Source of the DNA: Asterias amurensis
Taxonomy: Eukaryota > Echinodermata > Asteroidea > Forcipulatida > Asteriidae
Assembly: GCF_032118995.1 (NCBI RefSeq)
Contig: NC_092656.1
Location: forward strand, 13,754,261 to 13,818,260
Direction: 5' to 3'
Length of the DNA: 64,000 nucleotides
Shown in pieces: positions 18,901 to 29,100 of this stretch. Position 1 is the first letter of the stretch; each line of letters opens with the position of its first letter. Below the pieces are notes generated by a model that ran no database searches, was not told the DNA's origin, and worked only from the letters and a program-made list of their open reading frames with translations. Both the position numbers and the translations under genes were made by a program.

Positions 18901-21900
18901 GTTCATACCGAGTGCTTATATTTGCTCATATTTCATAGCAAATGCTTATCTTGGAGTAGCAACTGATACGTGTTGTGTAGCAATTTGCTACGCTATACAA
19001 AGCAGAGAAGTGCATGTACACAGTAAGTTCTGTGCAAAACTATGCCACCATGCACAATCCGTACACTTGAATAGTTTAAGCAGTTGAACAACTCATTGGA
19101 AAAATTCTACCAAGGGAAGGAGGACTGATGACTAATTGCATAATATAGACAAATTGATTTCTCTCTGATGAAACAACATACAACATTTTTCACCTACTTT
19201 TCTTTGGAGCAACAAGATGTGAGAATTCAATGATTGGTCTTGGAATGTCCATTCCTTCAACAAAGATGTCAACCTTCAAATAAAAAGTGAATTAAAAAAA
19301 AAGGAATACAAATTATTCGTTTCCTGATCAAAGTAACAATTTTAGCATCCTTTCTAACTAGTTCTTGGTTTCATTGCATTTGTCACCTTTGACGATGAAT
19401 CTCAAGGAATATTGCAGAAAAAGACAACAGATCTGATCAAGTGTTTCAACCAGTAGCTTACATTGTTAAGTGGCTAGAAATAAGGAACTGTGAAAGACAA
19501 TGGCCACTGACTAGAGTTAGGTTATGGACTAGAAAAAAATGATGTCATTAAAAAGTTTAATAATCTTGTGTAATTGACGTCATTTGAGTAGGACGCCCTC
19601 GCCTACAGGTAAAAATGAGGTAGTTCACTGCCCCTTCATGTGCGCCACAAGTCCAAATATGTGCGTTTCCATTGTTTCATCCTCAGTTTATTTCTGAGAT
19701 GGCGGCTAGTTGACCATGATGCACTGGTTATTAAACATTTATAAATTAATAATAATAATAACAACCAGTTTTATATAGCGCTTTTCACACCCGAAGGGCG
19801 TCTCAAAGCTCTTCCAACATTACCCCTGGTAACTGGGCCTTAAATTCATTCCTTATTACCATCTCAGCTCCCTGGGCAGTATACAGCCTGTGCAACATTA
19901 ATATTCGTTACTCGGCTAAATCAATCAGAAAAACCATCTCTGCCCTCACATGGTGGAGAGAAGCAATTACAGTCAAGTGTCTTGCTTAAGGACACAAGTG
20001 TCACGAAGGGGACTTGAACCCACACTCTGCTGAACAGAAGCACCACAGCTTGAGTTCGATGCTCTTATCTGCTCGACCATGACACCCTACAATATGTAAG
20101 TCCATGTGGAAACGCTACTCGCATGTCACAAAATGTCAGTCCTCAAGTGGTCTTAAACAGGGTTGTCCTTTGAGCTAATGAAACATTCAGAAAGAATCAG
20201 TTTCAGTTACCTGTGCTCTGATTTCTTGAACTTGTTCTTTGGTTAGGTCTGAGATCTCCTCATGTTCTTGATACATGTAACCAATGGGTTCAGGTTCTTC
20301 AATGATAACCTTGGTTGTATTGACCTGTTCAGGAGCTGGAGTTGATAACTGATTCTGAGAAGACGAAACGAAAAAAAAAGGTGCGATGGTATTATTGCAA
20401 AAATGCAGGAATCAAAGGACATCAAACTCATTTTGTTCATGGCTCCAAATTAGAATTAGCTGTTGCAAACAACTAATACAAACCAAATGGACCGATGGTA
20501 TAAATGCATAAAAAAGTTAATGGCCTGACCTTTTAAAATATTATGTAGAAACCGGAATGGGATAGTCAAGGATCTATTATTGGTATTCGGAACAAAACTT
20601 GGATCAACATAATGCACTCGTTATAAAATGTCTATCAGTCACTTTTTTTTTATTTTTAATACTGATTTGTGTGAAAGCTGTTTTAAAGTGAAATATGGGA
20701 AAAGACGCCTCAGGTCTCTCCCTTTTTAGCAGAACTGACAATACCGGTGAGAACCTTTTTCTTGACACCTTACATATTAAATGCAAGTATTTAGGTTAGG
20801 GGAAAACAAAAGAATTACATGGATGCCACGAAGCAACTGCGCCTGTTGCCAATTTTCTTGGCCTTGGTGCCCCTTCCCAAAGACTTTTAAATTTTCCCAT
20901 GTGGAAGTGCCATGCAAGATGAAATTAGCAAAAAATTAAATTAGAACCTACATGTACCCCAATAATTTCCATTGTGGTTTGTTACATTATACTTATGTTA
21001 AGAGCAAAAACCAATCGGGTTATCTGGGAATTGGCCATACCGTTGCTGAAGTCTTTCCAAGTCTCGCCAAATTCCTGGCTTTGCATTCACGGCTGCAAAT
21101 ATCAAACTCAGTCTGATCACAAATGTAAGCTCCGTATCTGCCGCATATGACACACACAGGTTCATCATCAACAGGCCATCTTTGGTTTTTACTGTATGAC
21201 ACAACTTCCTCCTCATCACTCTCATGTTCCTCATCTATCTGCCCATTCTTCTCATCAGTATTATCCGTCGTTACCACACCTTCCTCTTTTTTTGAAGGTG
21301 TTGTCAAAGATGCCAGTCTCCCATCTCTTTTGATATTTGCGATAGACTTCCTTATTGCAGCAATATCGATTGGAATCCCCGGAAGGTCAGAACCACCATG
21401 TATCCCACTGCTGACACCGAATTCTGAGCCCTCTTTATATACATTTGAAATTGTAGAGTCTTTCTTAATTCCTAAAACTTCATCCTCATCTTTGCACTTA
21501 AGCTGTAAAGGTACAGTATCTGTTTTAATCAAGAATCCTTGGCTTGGGCATTTGATGTGTGAATGCACTCCAGCTGCTGGAGTAGGTTTTGCCTCAAAAT
21601 TAGTTGATGAGCCTTCCAACTTTATGACTGATGATTCTCCTTGGCACAAGGTGGTTTTCTGAACTTCATTCTCTGTTACTATTTCTTTTCCTAAAGCTGA
21701 GATGCAATGTCCAGCGTCTATGCTGTTTGTTGATTTGGAACGGTCGAGGGTTTGATGAGAAGTGTTGCAATGGTCAATGTGCTTAAACTCTGAGGTAGTC
21801 TGTGTATTTATCACAGTGTTGACAGGAATAACATCCGCTTTCTTTTTGGTAGAAGCTGTTGAGGCTGCAGGTGATTTTGCTGGCTTGCGTTTGACTGCCC

Positions 21901-21913
21901 TTGGAACAAACAT
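6904..21913 (-). CDS. DDX59: DEAD-box helicase DDX59 with zinc-finger HIT domain (14 coding exons)
   Basis: Predicted ATP-dependent RNA helicase, 808 aa (human is about 619). Exons in coding order: 21913-21041, 20354-20211, 19273-19198, 18575-18456, 18024-17869, 16539-16408, 15720-15644, 14649-14521, 13610-13507, 12523-12457, 10609-10412, 9694-9628, 7772-7541, 6955-6904. They sum to 2427 nt with every phase fitting. A long disordered N-terminus precedes a zf-HIT module (Cys254, 257, 265, 273, 277). Then follow the Q-motif region (NMPTPVQMQVIP), motif I AQTSSGKT (398-405), PSRELA, TPGR, motif II DEVD (513-516), SAT (544-546), the helicase-C segment RGIDLPGVRMVVNFDMP, and HQIGRTGRLG. Motifs I and II deviate from the usual GSGKT and DEAD. 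Exons 12 and 13 join only through an AT-AC intron. The LPPQL and lysine-rich C-terminus match vertebrate DDX59 in layout. Confidence 0.93.
7228..7520. mobile_element. Diverged family B/A MITE copy
   Basis: Matches the shared interior (AATTGTCAAAGACCAGTATT, GAAAGCACACAA-like) without intact ends. It ends about 20 bp from the DDX59 exon 7541-7772. Confidence 0.6.
7841..8025. mobile_element. Small inverted-repeat element
   Basis: GATCCATTAGGCTCTGC and inverted GCGGAGCTTAATGGATC bound 185 bp in the DDX59 U12 intron. Confidence 0.65.
8618..8780. repeat. Dispersed repeat, copy 1 (inverted partner at 11010-11165)
   Basis: Shares GTGCGTTATTCAGTGAAG (inverse) and ATTGCCCACCAATAAGGCGC with the second copy. 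The termini are not clear. Confidence 0.7.
8895..8975 (-). mobile_element. SINE/LINE tail fragment
   Basis: (AAT)n followed by GTATTTCTATAGCGCCCAAC, the inverted counterpart of the GCGCTATATAAA tails seen elsewhere. Confidence 0.5.
9809..9978. mobile_element. 170-bp inverted-repeat MITE
   Basis: GAGGCCCGGTCACACAGGCC and inverted GGCGCCTGTGTGATCGAGCC with AACGAGAACGATAAAAATG inverted inside. Confidence 0.78.
10726..11009. mobile_element. Family D element (GGGCCCAATTTCAT ends)
   Basis: The left end is diverged (GGGCCCACCTTCACACAGCT) and the right end GCTATGAAATTGGGCCC is intact. AGCACAAAA and GCTTACCGTTAAGCAG are internal. Lies 117 bp beyond a DDX59 exon. Confidence 0.65.
11010..11165. repeat. 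Dispersed repeat, copy 2 (inverted relative to 8618-8780)
   Basis: Contains TACTGGTGGGCAATATCACT and GTGCGTTATTCAGTGAAG, the reverse complement of the copy 2.3 kb away. Confidence 0.7.
11511..11940. mobile_element. Inverted-repeat element (AGTTTTTGAGAAAT arms)
   Basis: GCTGTAGTTTTTGAGAAATGAG and its inverse ATTTCTCAAAAACTACAGC form the core. Related copies are at 36000-36455 and 60690-60925. Confidence 0.65.
12205..12435. mobile_element. Family D element
   Basis: GGGCCCAATTTCATAGAGCT left end. Inverted AAGCATGAAATTTTTGCC and GGCGGAAATTTCATGCTAAG are inside. The right terminus is lost, close to the DDX59 exon 12457-12523. Confidence 0.7.
12605..12920 (+). mobile_element. tRNA-Leu-like SINE
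   Basis: GCGTATAAGAGCACCAAACT head, B-box-like GGGTTCAAGTC, TTGCTTCTCTCCACCCAGGG body, ending in GCGCTGAATAAAAACCGAT and an (ATT)n tail. Confidence 0.75.
13218..13445. mobile_element. 228-bp MITE with 24-bp inverted ends
   Basis: TGGGTGCATTCGATTAGCTT and its inverse AAGCTAATCGAATGCACCCA are perfect, and the interior is GC-rich. Confidence 0.82.
13975..14080 (-). mobile_element. Fragment of the tRNA-Asn-like SINE
   Basis: Shares CCCCA.AAGGTG.TCC and GCTGC(C)GCT.CCCAGGTTGT with 48625-48660. Confidence 0.5.
14144..14497. mobile_element. TTAA MITE, family A (diverged copy)
   Basis: Degenerate version of the AGGCAGTGGACACTATTGG terminal repeat with TTAA ends. It ends 21 bp from the donor of the DDX59 SAT-motif exon (14521-14649). 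Confidence 0.75.
14822..15205. mobile_element. TTAA MITE, family A
   Basis: Termini TTAAAGGCAGTGGACACTA in inverted orientation at both ends. The interior carries a small palindrome around GAGACCTCAAGTT. Confidence 0.88.
15869..16237. mobile_element. TTAA inverted-repeat element
   Basis: Ends TTAAAGATGCTACATGTATG and CATAGCATCTTTAA, with inverted GTCAGATTTTTTG/AAAAGTCTGAC next to them. Confidence 0.75.
17315..17821. mobile_element. TTAA inverted-repeat element, 507 bp
   Basis: Ends TTAAAGGGTGGCTGCAG and CTGCAGCATCCCTTTAA. The interior is GC-rich with GGTACCTAGGCGCG and TGACGTCA-like sites. It ends 48 bp from the DDX59 exon 17869-18024. Confidence 0.75.
18130..18425 (+). mobile_element. tRNA-Leu-like SINE
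   Basis: GTGTCGTGGCAAAGC head, GGGTTCCAATCCC B-box and the same CTTCTCTCCACCCAGGGG body. It ends 30 bp from the DDX59 exon 18456-18575. Confidence 0.75.
19750..20093 (-). mobile_element. tRNA-Leu-like SINE with (ATT)n tail
   Basis: Minus-strand copy with GGTGTCATGGTCGAGC head, GGGTTCAAGTCCCC B-box and a tail with GCGCTATATAAAAC then TTATTATTATT. Confidence 0.78.
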
Positions 21914-21973
21914 ATTTATGTGGCGGAACTAGTACTGCACAATCTCTACATGTGCAAAAAAATACTGGAACAT
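21914..21973 (-). promoter_or_regulatory. Probable 5' UTR segment of DDX59 with a short upstream ORF
   Basis: On the minus strand an acceptor-like TTCATTGCAG ends at 21974, so a noncoding first exon may lie upstream. Between it and the start ATG (21913) is an ATG opening a 9-codon uORF (MFQYFFAHV then TAG). There is no in-frame alternative upstream start. Confidence 0.35.
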
Positions 21974-22451
21974 CTGCAATGAAAACAATAAAGGAATAAA
22001 TTGTTTAAAAAAAAATTCTATCAACACAACACTCACTGACTCAGCCACCACAACACAACATTAGTTGTCTAGACAAGAGAGTAGGCTATTATATTAAAGT
22101 AACGAGTATTACCGCTAAGGAAAGTAGTCCTACACATATGTTAAGCGCAATCTGTTAGACTGCCAAAGAACCGATCGCGCTGCGCTATTACAAGATTGTT
22201 CCGCTCTATTGAACTTGATCTTTTGTTCGCGCAGCAATCAGTCGATCTCGCAACAGTCGATCGATTGTACAACAAACATCTTTGCCTATCGACTGATCAC
22301 GTGACAAGTATTTTTTTTCTGATTGATCAATGGTGCATGCAGAAATGGGTTTGCTATTCGACCTTTGTGCAGGACCAGGAATAATCTAGCGTGATCGCCA
22401 AAGAAAGTGGTAAAAATGGGGCAAATCTAGTGACTAGTCGGTCAAAATTGT

Positions 22452-22970
22452 ATATGTGTTGGACCATTTTGCCCTGTGTTGGTGTCAAACTAGCCCACCT
22501 TGTTGAGCTGTTAATGGCTCCGGTTTTTAACATCGGTCTCATCACTGTCACCATTACGTAATGGTGACAGTGATGAGACCGATGTTAAAAGCGGAGCCAT
22601 TAACAGCTCAACAAGGTGGGCTAGTGTCAAACCTATACCTCTGAAACCCTCCGGCCTTGCGGCTGTCGGGAGGAGGGATACGTTATCGCAACTATACTTT
22701 TTTTAGCACTTGCACCTGTACATTATTCTATCTGCACCTGACACAAAGTCCTGTTGCCTAATAATGTCAACCCATGCGCTCACCACACGCAGAGCGTACA
22801 TCTTCATTTCAATCATTTGAAGGCTGCTTTATAAGGAAGAAGAAGAAGAATGAACCAGCATAGTTGCGATAAGTAACTCTCCTATCGACAGCCGCAAGGC
22901 CGGAGGGTTTCAGAGGTATAGGTTTGACACCAACAGTCCAACACAGGGCAAAATGGTCCAACACATACGG
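22452..22970. mobile_element. Foldback element with about 100-bp inverted ends, interrupted
   Basis: The TGTGTTGGACCATTTTGCCC end recurs inverted at 22945-22968. The segment CTCTGAAACCCTCCGGCC (22641 on) is inverted at 22902 on. The left arm is broken by the palindrome 22491-22623. Confidence 0.82.
22491..22623. mobile_element. 133-bp near-perfect palindromic element with 9-bp target duplication
   Basis: Arms of about 65 bp meet at 22558. Ends TAGCCCACC / GGTGGGCTA, flanked by GTGTCAAAC at 22482-22490 and 22624-22632. Confidence 0.88.
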
Positions 22971-23480
22971 CCGCCAGGCACCCTCCTCCCGACGGCCGCC
23001 AGCCGTAGGGAGGAGGGTTACGTTATCATAACTAACTCAAAAAGTGCTTTTAATAGGCCTACTATTGAGTACTAATATAATGTAGCCATGGTGTGGTACT
23101 AGTACTAGTAGTAGTACTAGTAGCCGTTAGGCTCTAAAATAATGAGACATTATTTTCAGTGCATTTCAAAACTTGTCATGCTTGTTTGAACCAGTTGAAT
23201 TGAAGTTCAGATACTCCTAGAACTATTTCGTTTTCGTCCGACTATCGTCAGTCGTGAACGCCGGTCATCTCGCCACCTGACAAGCTCACCACCAACAAAG
23301 TTGCCCCCTAGCAAAGTCGCCCCCTGACAATGTCGCTCCCCTGCCAATGTCGCCCCCTAGCAAAGTCGCCCCCAGATGTTGTTCGGAAAATAATTAAGGC
23401 TACAATAATTATGGTAAAAAAATATAGTTAAAACATTTTCAGAAAAATTTCCTACTGAAGTAATGTGCTTGTGGAAGATC

Positions 23481-23555
23481 TAACCCTAACCCTTACCCTA
23501 ACCCTAACCTTAATCCCTAACCCTAACCCTAACCCTAACCCTAACCCTAACCCTT
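23481..23555 (+). repeat. Interstitial telomere-like (CCCTAA)n tract
   Basis: About twelve CCCTAA or near-CCCTAA units between the arms of the element 23212-23819. Animal telomeres are TTAGGG, so this is the C-strand motif. Confidence 0.88.
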
Positions 23556-23566
23556 AATTATTTTCT

Positions 23567-23745
23567 GGGGGCGACTTTGCTAGGGGGCGACATTGGCTGG
23601 GGCGACATTGGCTGGGGGCGACATTGGCTGGGGGCGACATTGTCAGGGGGCGACTTTGCTAGGGGGCGACATTGTTTGGGGGCGACATTGTCAGGGGGTG
23701 ACTTTGTTAGGGGGCGACTTTGCAGGGGGCGACTTTGTTGGTGGC
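23567..23745 (+). repeat. GGGGGCGAC(A/T)TT minisatellite
   Basis: About ten units of 15-16 bp alternating GGGGGCGACATTGNCTG and GGGGGCGACTTTGCTA. The inverse of the same unit lies at 23295-23375. Confidence 0.82.
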
Positions 23746-25025
23746 GAGCTTGCTAGGTGGCGAGATGACCAGCCCCCGTCAGACAATAGCCGGACGAAAC
23801 CGAAATAGTTCTAGGAGTAAAGTTCAGACTGTTGGTGTGGCAGTTGTCATCATCATGACGACTTGACACTGACGACAGACGACAACTGCCGACACAAACA
23901 CAATTATGTGCAACTCAAAGTCCCAAAGATTATCAAAAACCAGAGACATGTCCGACATGAATCCCGACCCGACCGATACCTTACCTATCATTCAAGTTCC
24001 CAGCTAGCAGAAAGTGTTGTTGACAGATAATTTTTTTTAACGCACTGCAATTTCGCAGACAAATTTAACCTTGCTCTTGTATGGTTGGCCAATGGAGGGC
24101 GCCCTTTCAACTTGCGCGCGTTTTGTTTGTTTTTGGTGTGGTGGGTGGTGGTGCTGTCGAGGGCGTCACTTTTTTTCGGTTGCATGCAGATTGCTGTCAC
24201 GGTGTCAGTGTCAGTGTCAGTGTCGCCAGTGACACTTGTCAACGAAGTGAAGCTGCAGTTCCCGTCCCAACAAAACCGGTGTTTCAGGTAACTGAACTCA
24301 ACCATACATTAATAATGAACAGATCCGCATAATAAAATATCCTGGTGTCAAAAAATAAAATTTTGTTGTCATTTTCACTTATTAAAATATTTTAATTTTA
24401 GAATCCCAAATAGTAACCACCTCACGTGATCCATCTAGTGACTAAAGCAGAATGAAACTCAATCTTGCAGATAGTAATTTTGTTTTGAACTTTCGAGGTT
24501 GGATGATGTTTCTTTTCATTTGAATGTTGCCATAATATTAATAATGCACTAGTGATTTGTACCAAAAATCAATCATTCTATAAATGTTTGAGCATATTAA
24601 CCAACGATAGGAAACTTTATTCTCAGCATGATTAGGCCTGATGAAAATACAGACCATGAAACTGCATAGCTTCTGTCACCTGTGCAGCTTGCACAATCTC
24701 ACGGTAAACGGGAATCAAAGTTGGGGTTCGAAAACATATGAGGGTCGATAACGTATGACGCTACGATACGGATCCAGCCATCAATGTCAGAGGACTCAGA
24801 CAGAGGACTCAGACATCACTCATCATCAGTCACTCATGACTCAGCTCAGTCTCTATCTATCTACATGTATCTATATGGTGTAGTACATTCCTCTTGTAGT
24901 AGAGTATAGTCGGACTGTGAAAGGTGCAAAGTGCGCGACCAGGAACACGACATCCTCTATTTACAAGTGGAAAAAAGTGCAAGTAAAAAACGCCACCCAT
25001 CTGTCCTAACGTAGGGTCAGTAAAC

Positions 25026-25068
25026 TCAGCCTGCTCCTATTAAGTATTATTAGGAGCAGGCTGAGTCC
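25026..25068. repeat. 43-bp hairpin
   Basis: ACTCAGCCTGCTCCTA and its inverse TAGGAGCAGGCTGAGT are separated by a short A+T loop. Confidence 0.7.
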
Positions 25069-25207
25069 TAAACTGCTCCATGGTTTGGGCGGTCACAGCT
25101 GATGCTGGCAGGTTGTTCCACAGGCAGATGGCGCTTGGAAAGAAAGAATCTTAGTTGCGATCTGGCGGCCATCTCACTCTCAGTCTCAGACTCTCAGTCT
25201 AGAGTCA

Positions 25208-25318
25208 TAGACTTAGTGACTGGGGCGCTAGATTCCTTTTTTCGAAATTTTGACATTATCGGTCATAAATGTCAAAAGTTCGAAAACAGGAATCTAGCGC
25301 CCCAGTCACTGGGTCTAG
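25208..25318. mobile_element. Inverted-repeat element, family M (copy 1)
   Basis: GTGACTGGGGCGCTAGATTC and its inverse flank a TCGAAATTTTGACATT core. The second copy is at 48151-48284. Confidence 0.8.
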
Positions 25319-26162
25319 TCTCAGTCCACACAATTTTATTATTGACAGGCCCCCCTAACTAATCATGCACTAAGTAAAAGTTCAGGTTTGGGTAACTTTT
25401 ATGGAAATTAAGGGGGACATGTCAGTGTCACTAAAAAGCCAAAAATATTATAGCTCTAACTCTAAATTTTTTATATTGTGAAGAAAGCATGATATGAGGC
25501 CATTGAGGGTAAATTTTCACCAAAGTTCATCTCCAGATTACGTGATCCACGAGGTCAAATCAAAGGTCAAAGTAAAGGTCAAAAGGTTACTAAACCATAA
25601 CATGTTCAGTACAAAAAAAAAATGGCAGATTTGGAAAGCTTAACATGCTTAATGTAATTTCCTTTCGAAAGACATCAATTTCAACCAATTTGACCCAATG
25701 GTTACCGATTTAGATTTATGGTCATTTGAATATCGACAGTCGGGCGCATTTTGACTGCAATCGACGAGAAAGAGCATGCCGTAGCACGAAAACCGTGTAT
25801 CGGATAGAGCTGAAATTTGAATATGAGCTTGTTGAGCCACAATTACCCCATAAACCAAATTTGAGCAAATTTGAAGAGGGTAGGGTTTAAAAAATTCTTT
25901 TTTTGGGGGTGATTTGACACGGATTGACCCTGCTTTAACTCGTGCGATGGTTAAAACTACGACTCCCTTGGTGATCCTTGGACCGTTCCATTTTCCCTCG
26001 GCTGCGCCTCGGGAAAATAGAACGCACTCGAAGCAGTCAATATTTGTATATACAATATTATGCTTTAATTTTACAGGCAGCAGTGAAAAGTCTTTAAAAC
26101 CACCAAGGAAGAAGAAAGGAGAGAACATTTTTGTTATAGTTGAAGCTACACATTATTCTAGA

Positions 26163-29100
26163 ATGGCTGAAGATTTTCTCCATGAAGATGAGGAAGATTG
26201 GGCAAAGCCGGTTGAGAATGTGTCATGTGCTGTTGTTACTCCCAAAAAGGCAATCCATTCAAAAGGTACTGTCAACTGTGATTAGCACCTACACTTGTTT
26301 AAATTCAAAATTGTTTACCCATGGAAATATCAGAATTCTGTTTCCTAGTACCTTTGGTAATTACTAAAAAATATTCGTGACCATAAAAACTTACTATGTA
26401 AGAAGTACTGCAGCCAATGATCATTAAATAGCAAATTGAGAAACAATTAATTCCGTTCAAAATAATGTTGTCTAAGAGAAAGGGATTTAACAACATTTCA
26501 ATCTGAGAGACGTTTCTGCAGAAATTTCTCAGAATGTGTGTTCCACAATATTACGGATTATTCACAAAACCACTCAACAAAAAGTACCGAAAGATAAACC
26601 CTTTTTATTAGTTTTTGACCCTTGCAATTATTTTGATTTATTTCAGGTAATAAATGCCTGTAATAAACAAATTCAATTTATGAAAATATTTCTTTCATTT
26701 AAATGCAGGCTTGTCCAATGACCAGTTAAGATTGAATGTGAATCAGTTGAATCAAGACAATCACAGTCGAACTATTGTCCATATTGATCTTGATTGCTAC
26801 TACGCACAGGTTGAAATGGTCAGAAATCCATCGCTTAGATCTAAACCACTCGGTAAGTTTGATGAGCTCTTTACCATCTCAAAATAAATCAAATTTGTTG
26901 TGCATTTCCTTGGACATTTTGTTTTCAGTAGGAAACCTTTTATTCAGAAGCTAAGTCTTTGGTTGTTGAATAAGCCTTTTTGAGGTATGATGGACGTGAT
27001 AGGAGTGCACTGTTTGGTTTGGTTGTATGTACAGACAAATTCACCCAAACCTTATAGTGTTGTAGCATTGTGTCCGCCATATCTCAAAAAGGCTTATTAT
27101 GGTAAAACAAAAATTCTCATGAGCCAATGACTCCTAGAAAAGCGAGCTTAATCACTGAACTAGCATAGAACTAAATGGAGAGAAGACAAGGAAGGAAAAT
27201 CCAGTTTTGGATAATGGGTAAAAAAACCCAACACCAGAGAATTTCTTCAGGGAAAAACCCACTAAGTCTGGGAGGGGCTGAAAACACCAGCCCCTGGCAT
27301 GATTTGAACCGGTTCCTAGAGGTCGAAGGCGAGGAAAGATAAGATACTACTATGCGCCAACCCGACCACCCGCGACTTTACCTCAACCATTACAGCTTCG
27401 CCTCAGGAACTAAAGCTTGGCAACTTTCAACCCTCGGGATGATATTCATGTATTGGCTGTCCAACCTCACACTGTGTTATGTTTGGTTAAGGACACTGGA
27501 CACTATTGGTAATTATTCAAAACAATTGTTAGCATAAAAAACTTACTTGGTGACGAGAATTGGCTCCCTCTAAAGTAACGTAGTTTTTGAGAGAGAGGTT
27601 ATTTCTAACTCAAATTGAGCGTCTGAAAGCACACACATTAGTGCAACAAGGATGTTGTTTTTTCTTTCCATAATCTCTTGCAACTTGATGACCAATTGAG
27701 GCAAAATTTTCAGACGTTTGATATTTTATGCATATGTTGGGATACACAAAGTGAGAATGCTGGTCTTTGACAATAAAGGTGTCCAGTGCCTTTGGTTAAA
27801 TATTACGTTAAGGAATTTTGACATGTCCATTTTTACAAACCCACAGGTTAAGCCTGTTTTTTTTTGTTTATCAGGTATACAGCAGAAGTATCTGTTAGTG
27901 ACTTGTAACTACGTGGCCAGGTCTCACGGTGTGACTAAACTAATGAGAATAACGGAGGCATTGAAGAGATGTCCGGATTTGGTGATTGTTAGTGGTGAAG
28001 ATCTTAGGCATTACAGAGAGATGTCATACAAAATTACAGGTACGTGTACAGAAAGATGCAAAATACAATAATTACAGTTGTAAACCATATGTAATCTTGC
28101 TGATGTTTTAACTTGGGTTTTGCTTTGGGAAAGGAAACCATATTTTCCTAAACAGGTCTCATATATGGCCTTTAAATCAGCATTACGTTGAAAAAAACCA
28201 ATCAGGTTATGGTGTGTCGTTGGTCTAGACTCACGCTCTGGTGTTGTCAGCAGCAGAGTGTGGGTTTGAATCCCAATCATGACACTTGTGCCCTACAACA
28301 AGGCGCTTAAAGGCAGTGGACACTATTGGTAATCACTCAAAATATGTATTTAGCATAAAACCTTACTTGGTAATGAGTAATGGGGGAGGTTGATGGTATA
28401 AAACATTGTGAGAAACGGCTCCCTCTGAAGTGAAGTAGTTTTCGAGAAAGAAGTATTTTTCCACGAATTTGATTTCAAGACCACAGATTTAGAATTTTAG
28501 GTCTCGAAATCAAGCATCTGAAAGCACACAACTTCGTGTGACAAGGGTGTTTTTTTTCATTCTTAGTTATCTCGCAACTTCAATGACCAATTGAGCTCAA
28601 ATTTTCACAGGTTTGTTATTTTATGCATATGTTGAGATACAGTACACCAAGGAGAAGGCTGGTCTTCGACAATTACCAATAGTGTCCACTGTCTTTAACC
28701 CTTGTTGCTTTGTAAAAAGTTGGGAAGGTAGTGTGTTCCGCTCCAACAGCCAGGCTTCTAGTGAATGTTACCAATGCCTACATCCTTATGGACTGTGAGG
28801 GGGATTTCCCTATTTCAGCACCAGGGGTGGATTGCACCAAGCGGTCTTAAGCCGGTCTATGCGCTATAGCCGGCTAACTTGAAACACGCTTAGACAGTCT
28901 TTAATTATAGACCGATTGCAATAGCTTGGTCTTTAATTATAGCCAGTCTTAAATCTTAAGCCTGCTCTGAGCTGGCTAGAATCGATCTTTGTTTTGGTTT
29001 TAAAAGATGGTGCTGCATTTGTTAGTTGTAGATGATTTGATACAAAGAGCTCTACGATGAGATTGTGTTTTAGAAATAGATTACACCCATTAGAGGCATT

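Larger units (their letters stand above)
23212..23819. mobile_element. 608-bp foldback element carrying telomere-like and minisatellite repeats
   Basis: Ends TACTCCTAGAACTATTTCG and CGAAATAGTTCTAGGAGTA, flanked by AAGTTCAGA at 23203-23211 and 23820-23828. The arms hold inverted minisatellite units (GCCCCCTAGCAAAGTC versus GGGGGCGACTTTGCTA). Confidence 0.87.
21974..26162. other. Divergent intergenic region between DDX59 and POLI
   Basis: About 4.2 kb with no protein gene that I can support. It holds the two nested foldback elements (22452-22970), the 608-bp telomere-containing element (23212-23819), GTGTCA microrepeats (24203-24235), a 43-bp hairpin (25026-25068) and one inverted-repeat element (25208-25318). 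Promoters for both flanking genes presumably lie at its two ends; I see no clear TATA box. Confidence 0.5.

Noticed and set aside
21147..21662. 171-codon plus-strand reading frame
   Set aside because: It is the antisense shadow of the serine- and glutamate-rich DDX59 first exon.
23481..23555. Chromosome-fusion scar or chromosome end
   Set aside because: The tract sits inside an element with inverted ends and a 9-bp target duplication, flanked by ordinary gene-bearing DNA on both sides.
23593..23808. Gly/Gly-Asp-rich open frame
   Set aside because: It is the translated GGGGGCGAC minisatellite inside a foldback element.
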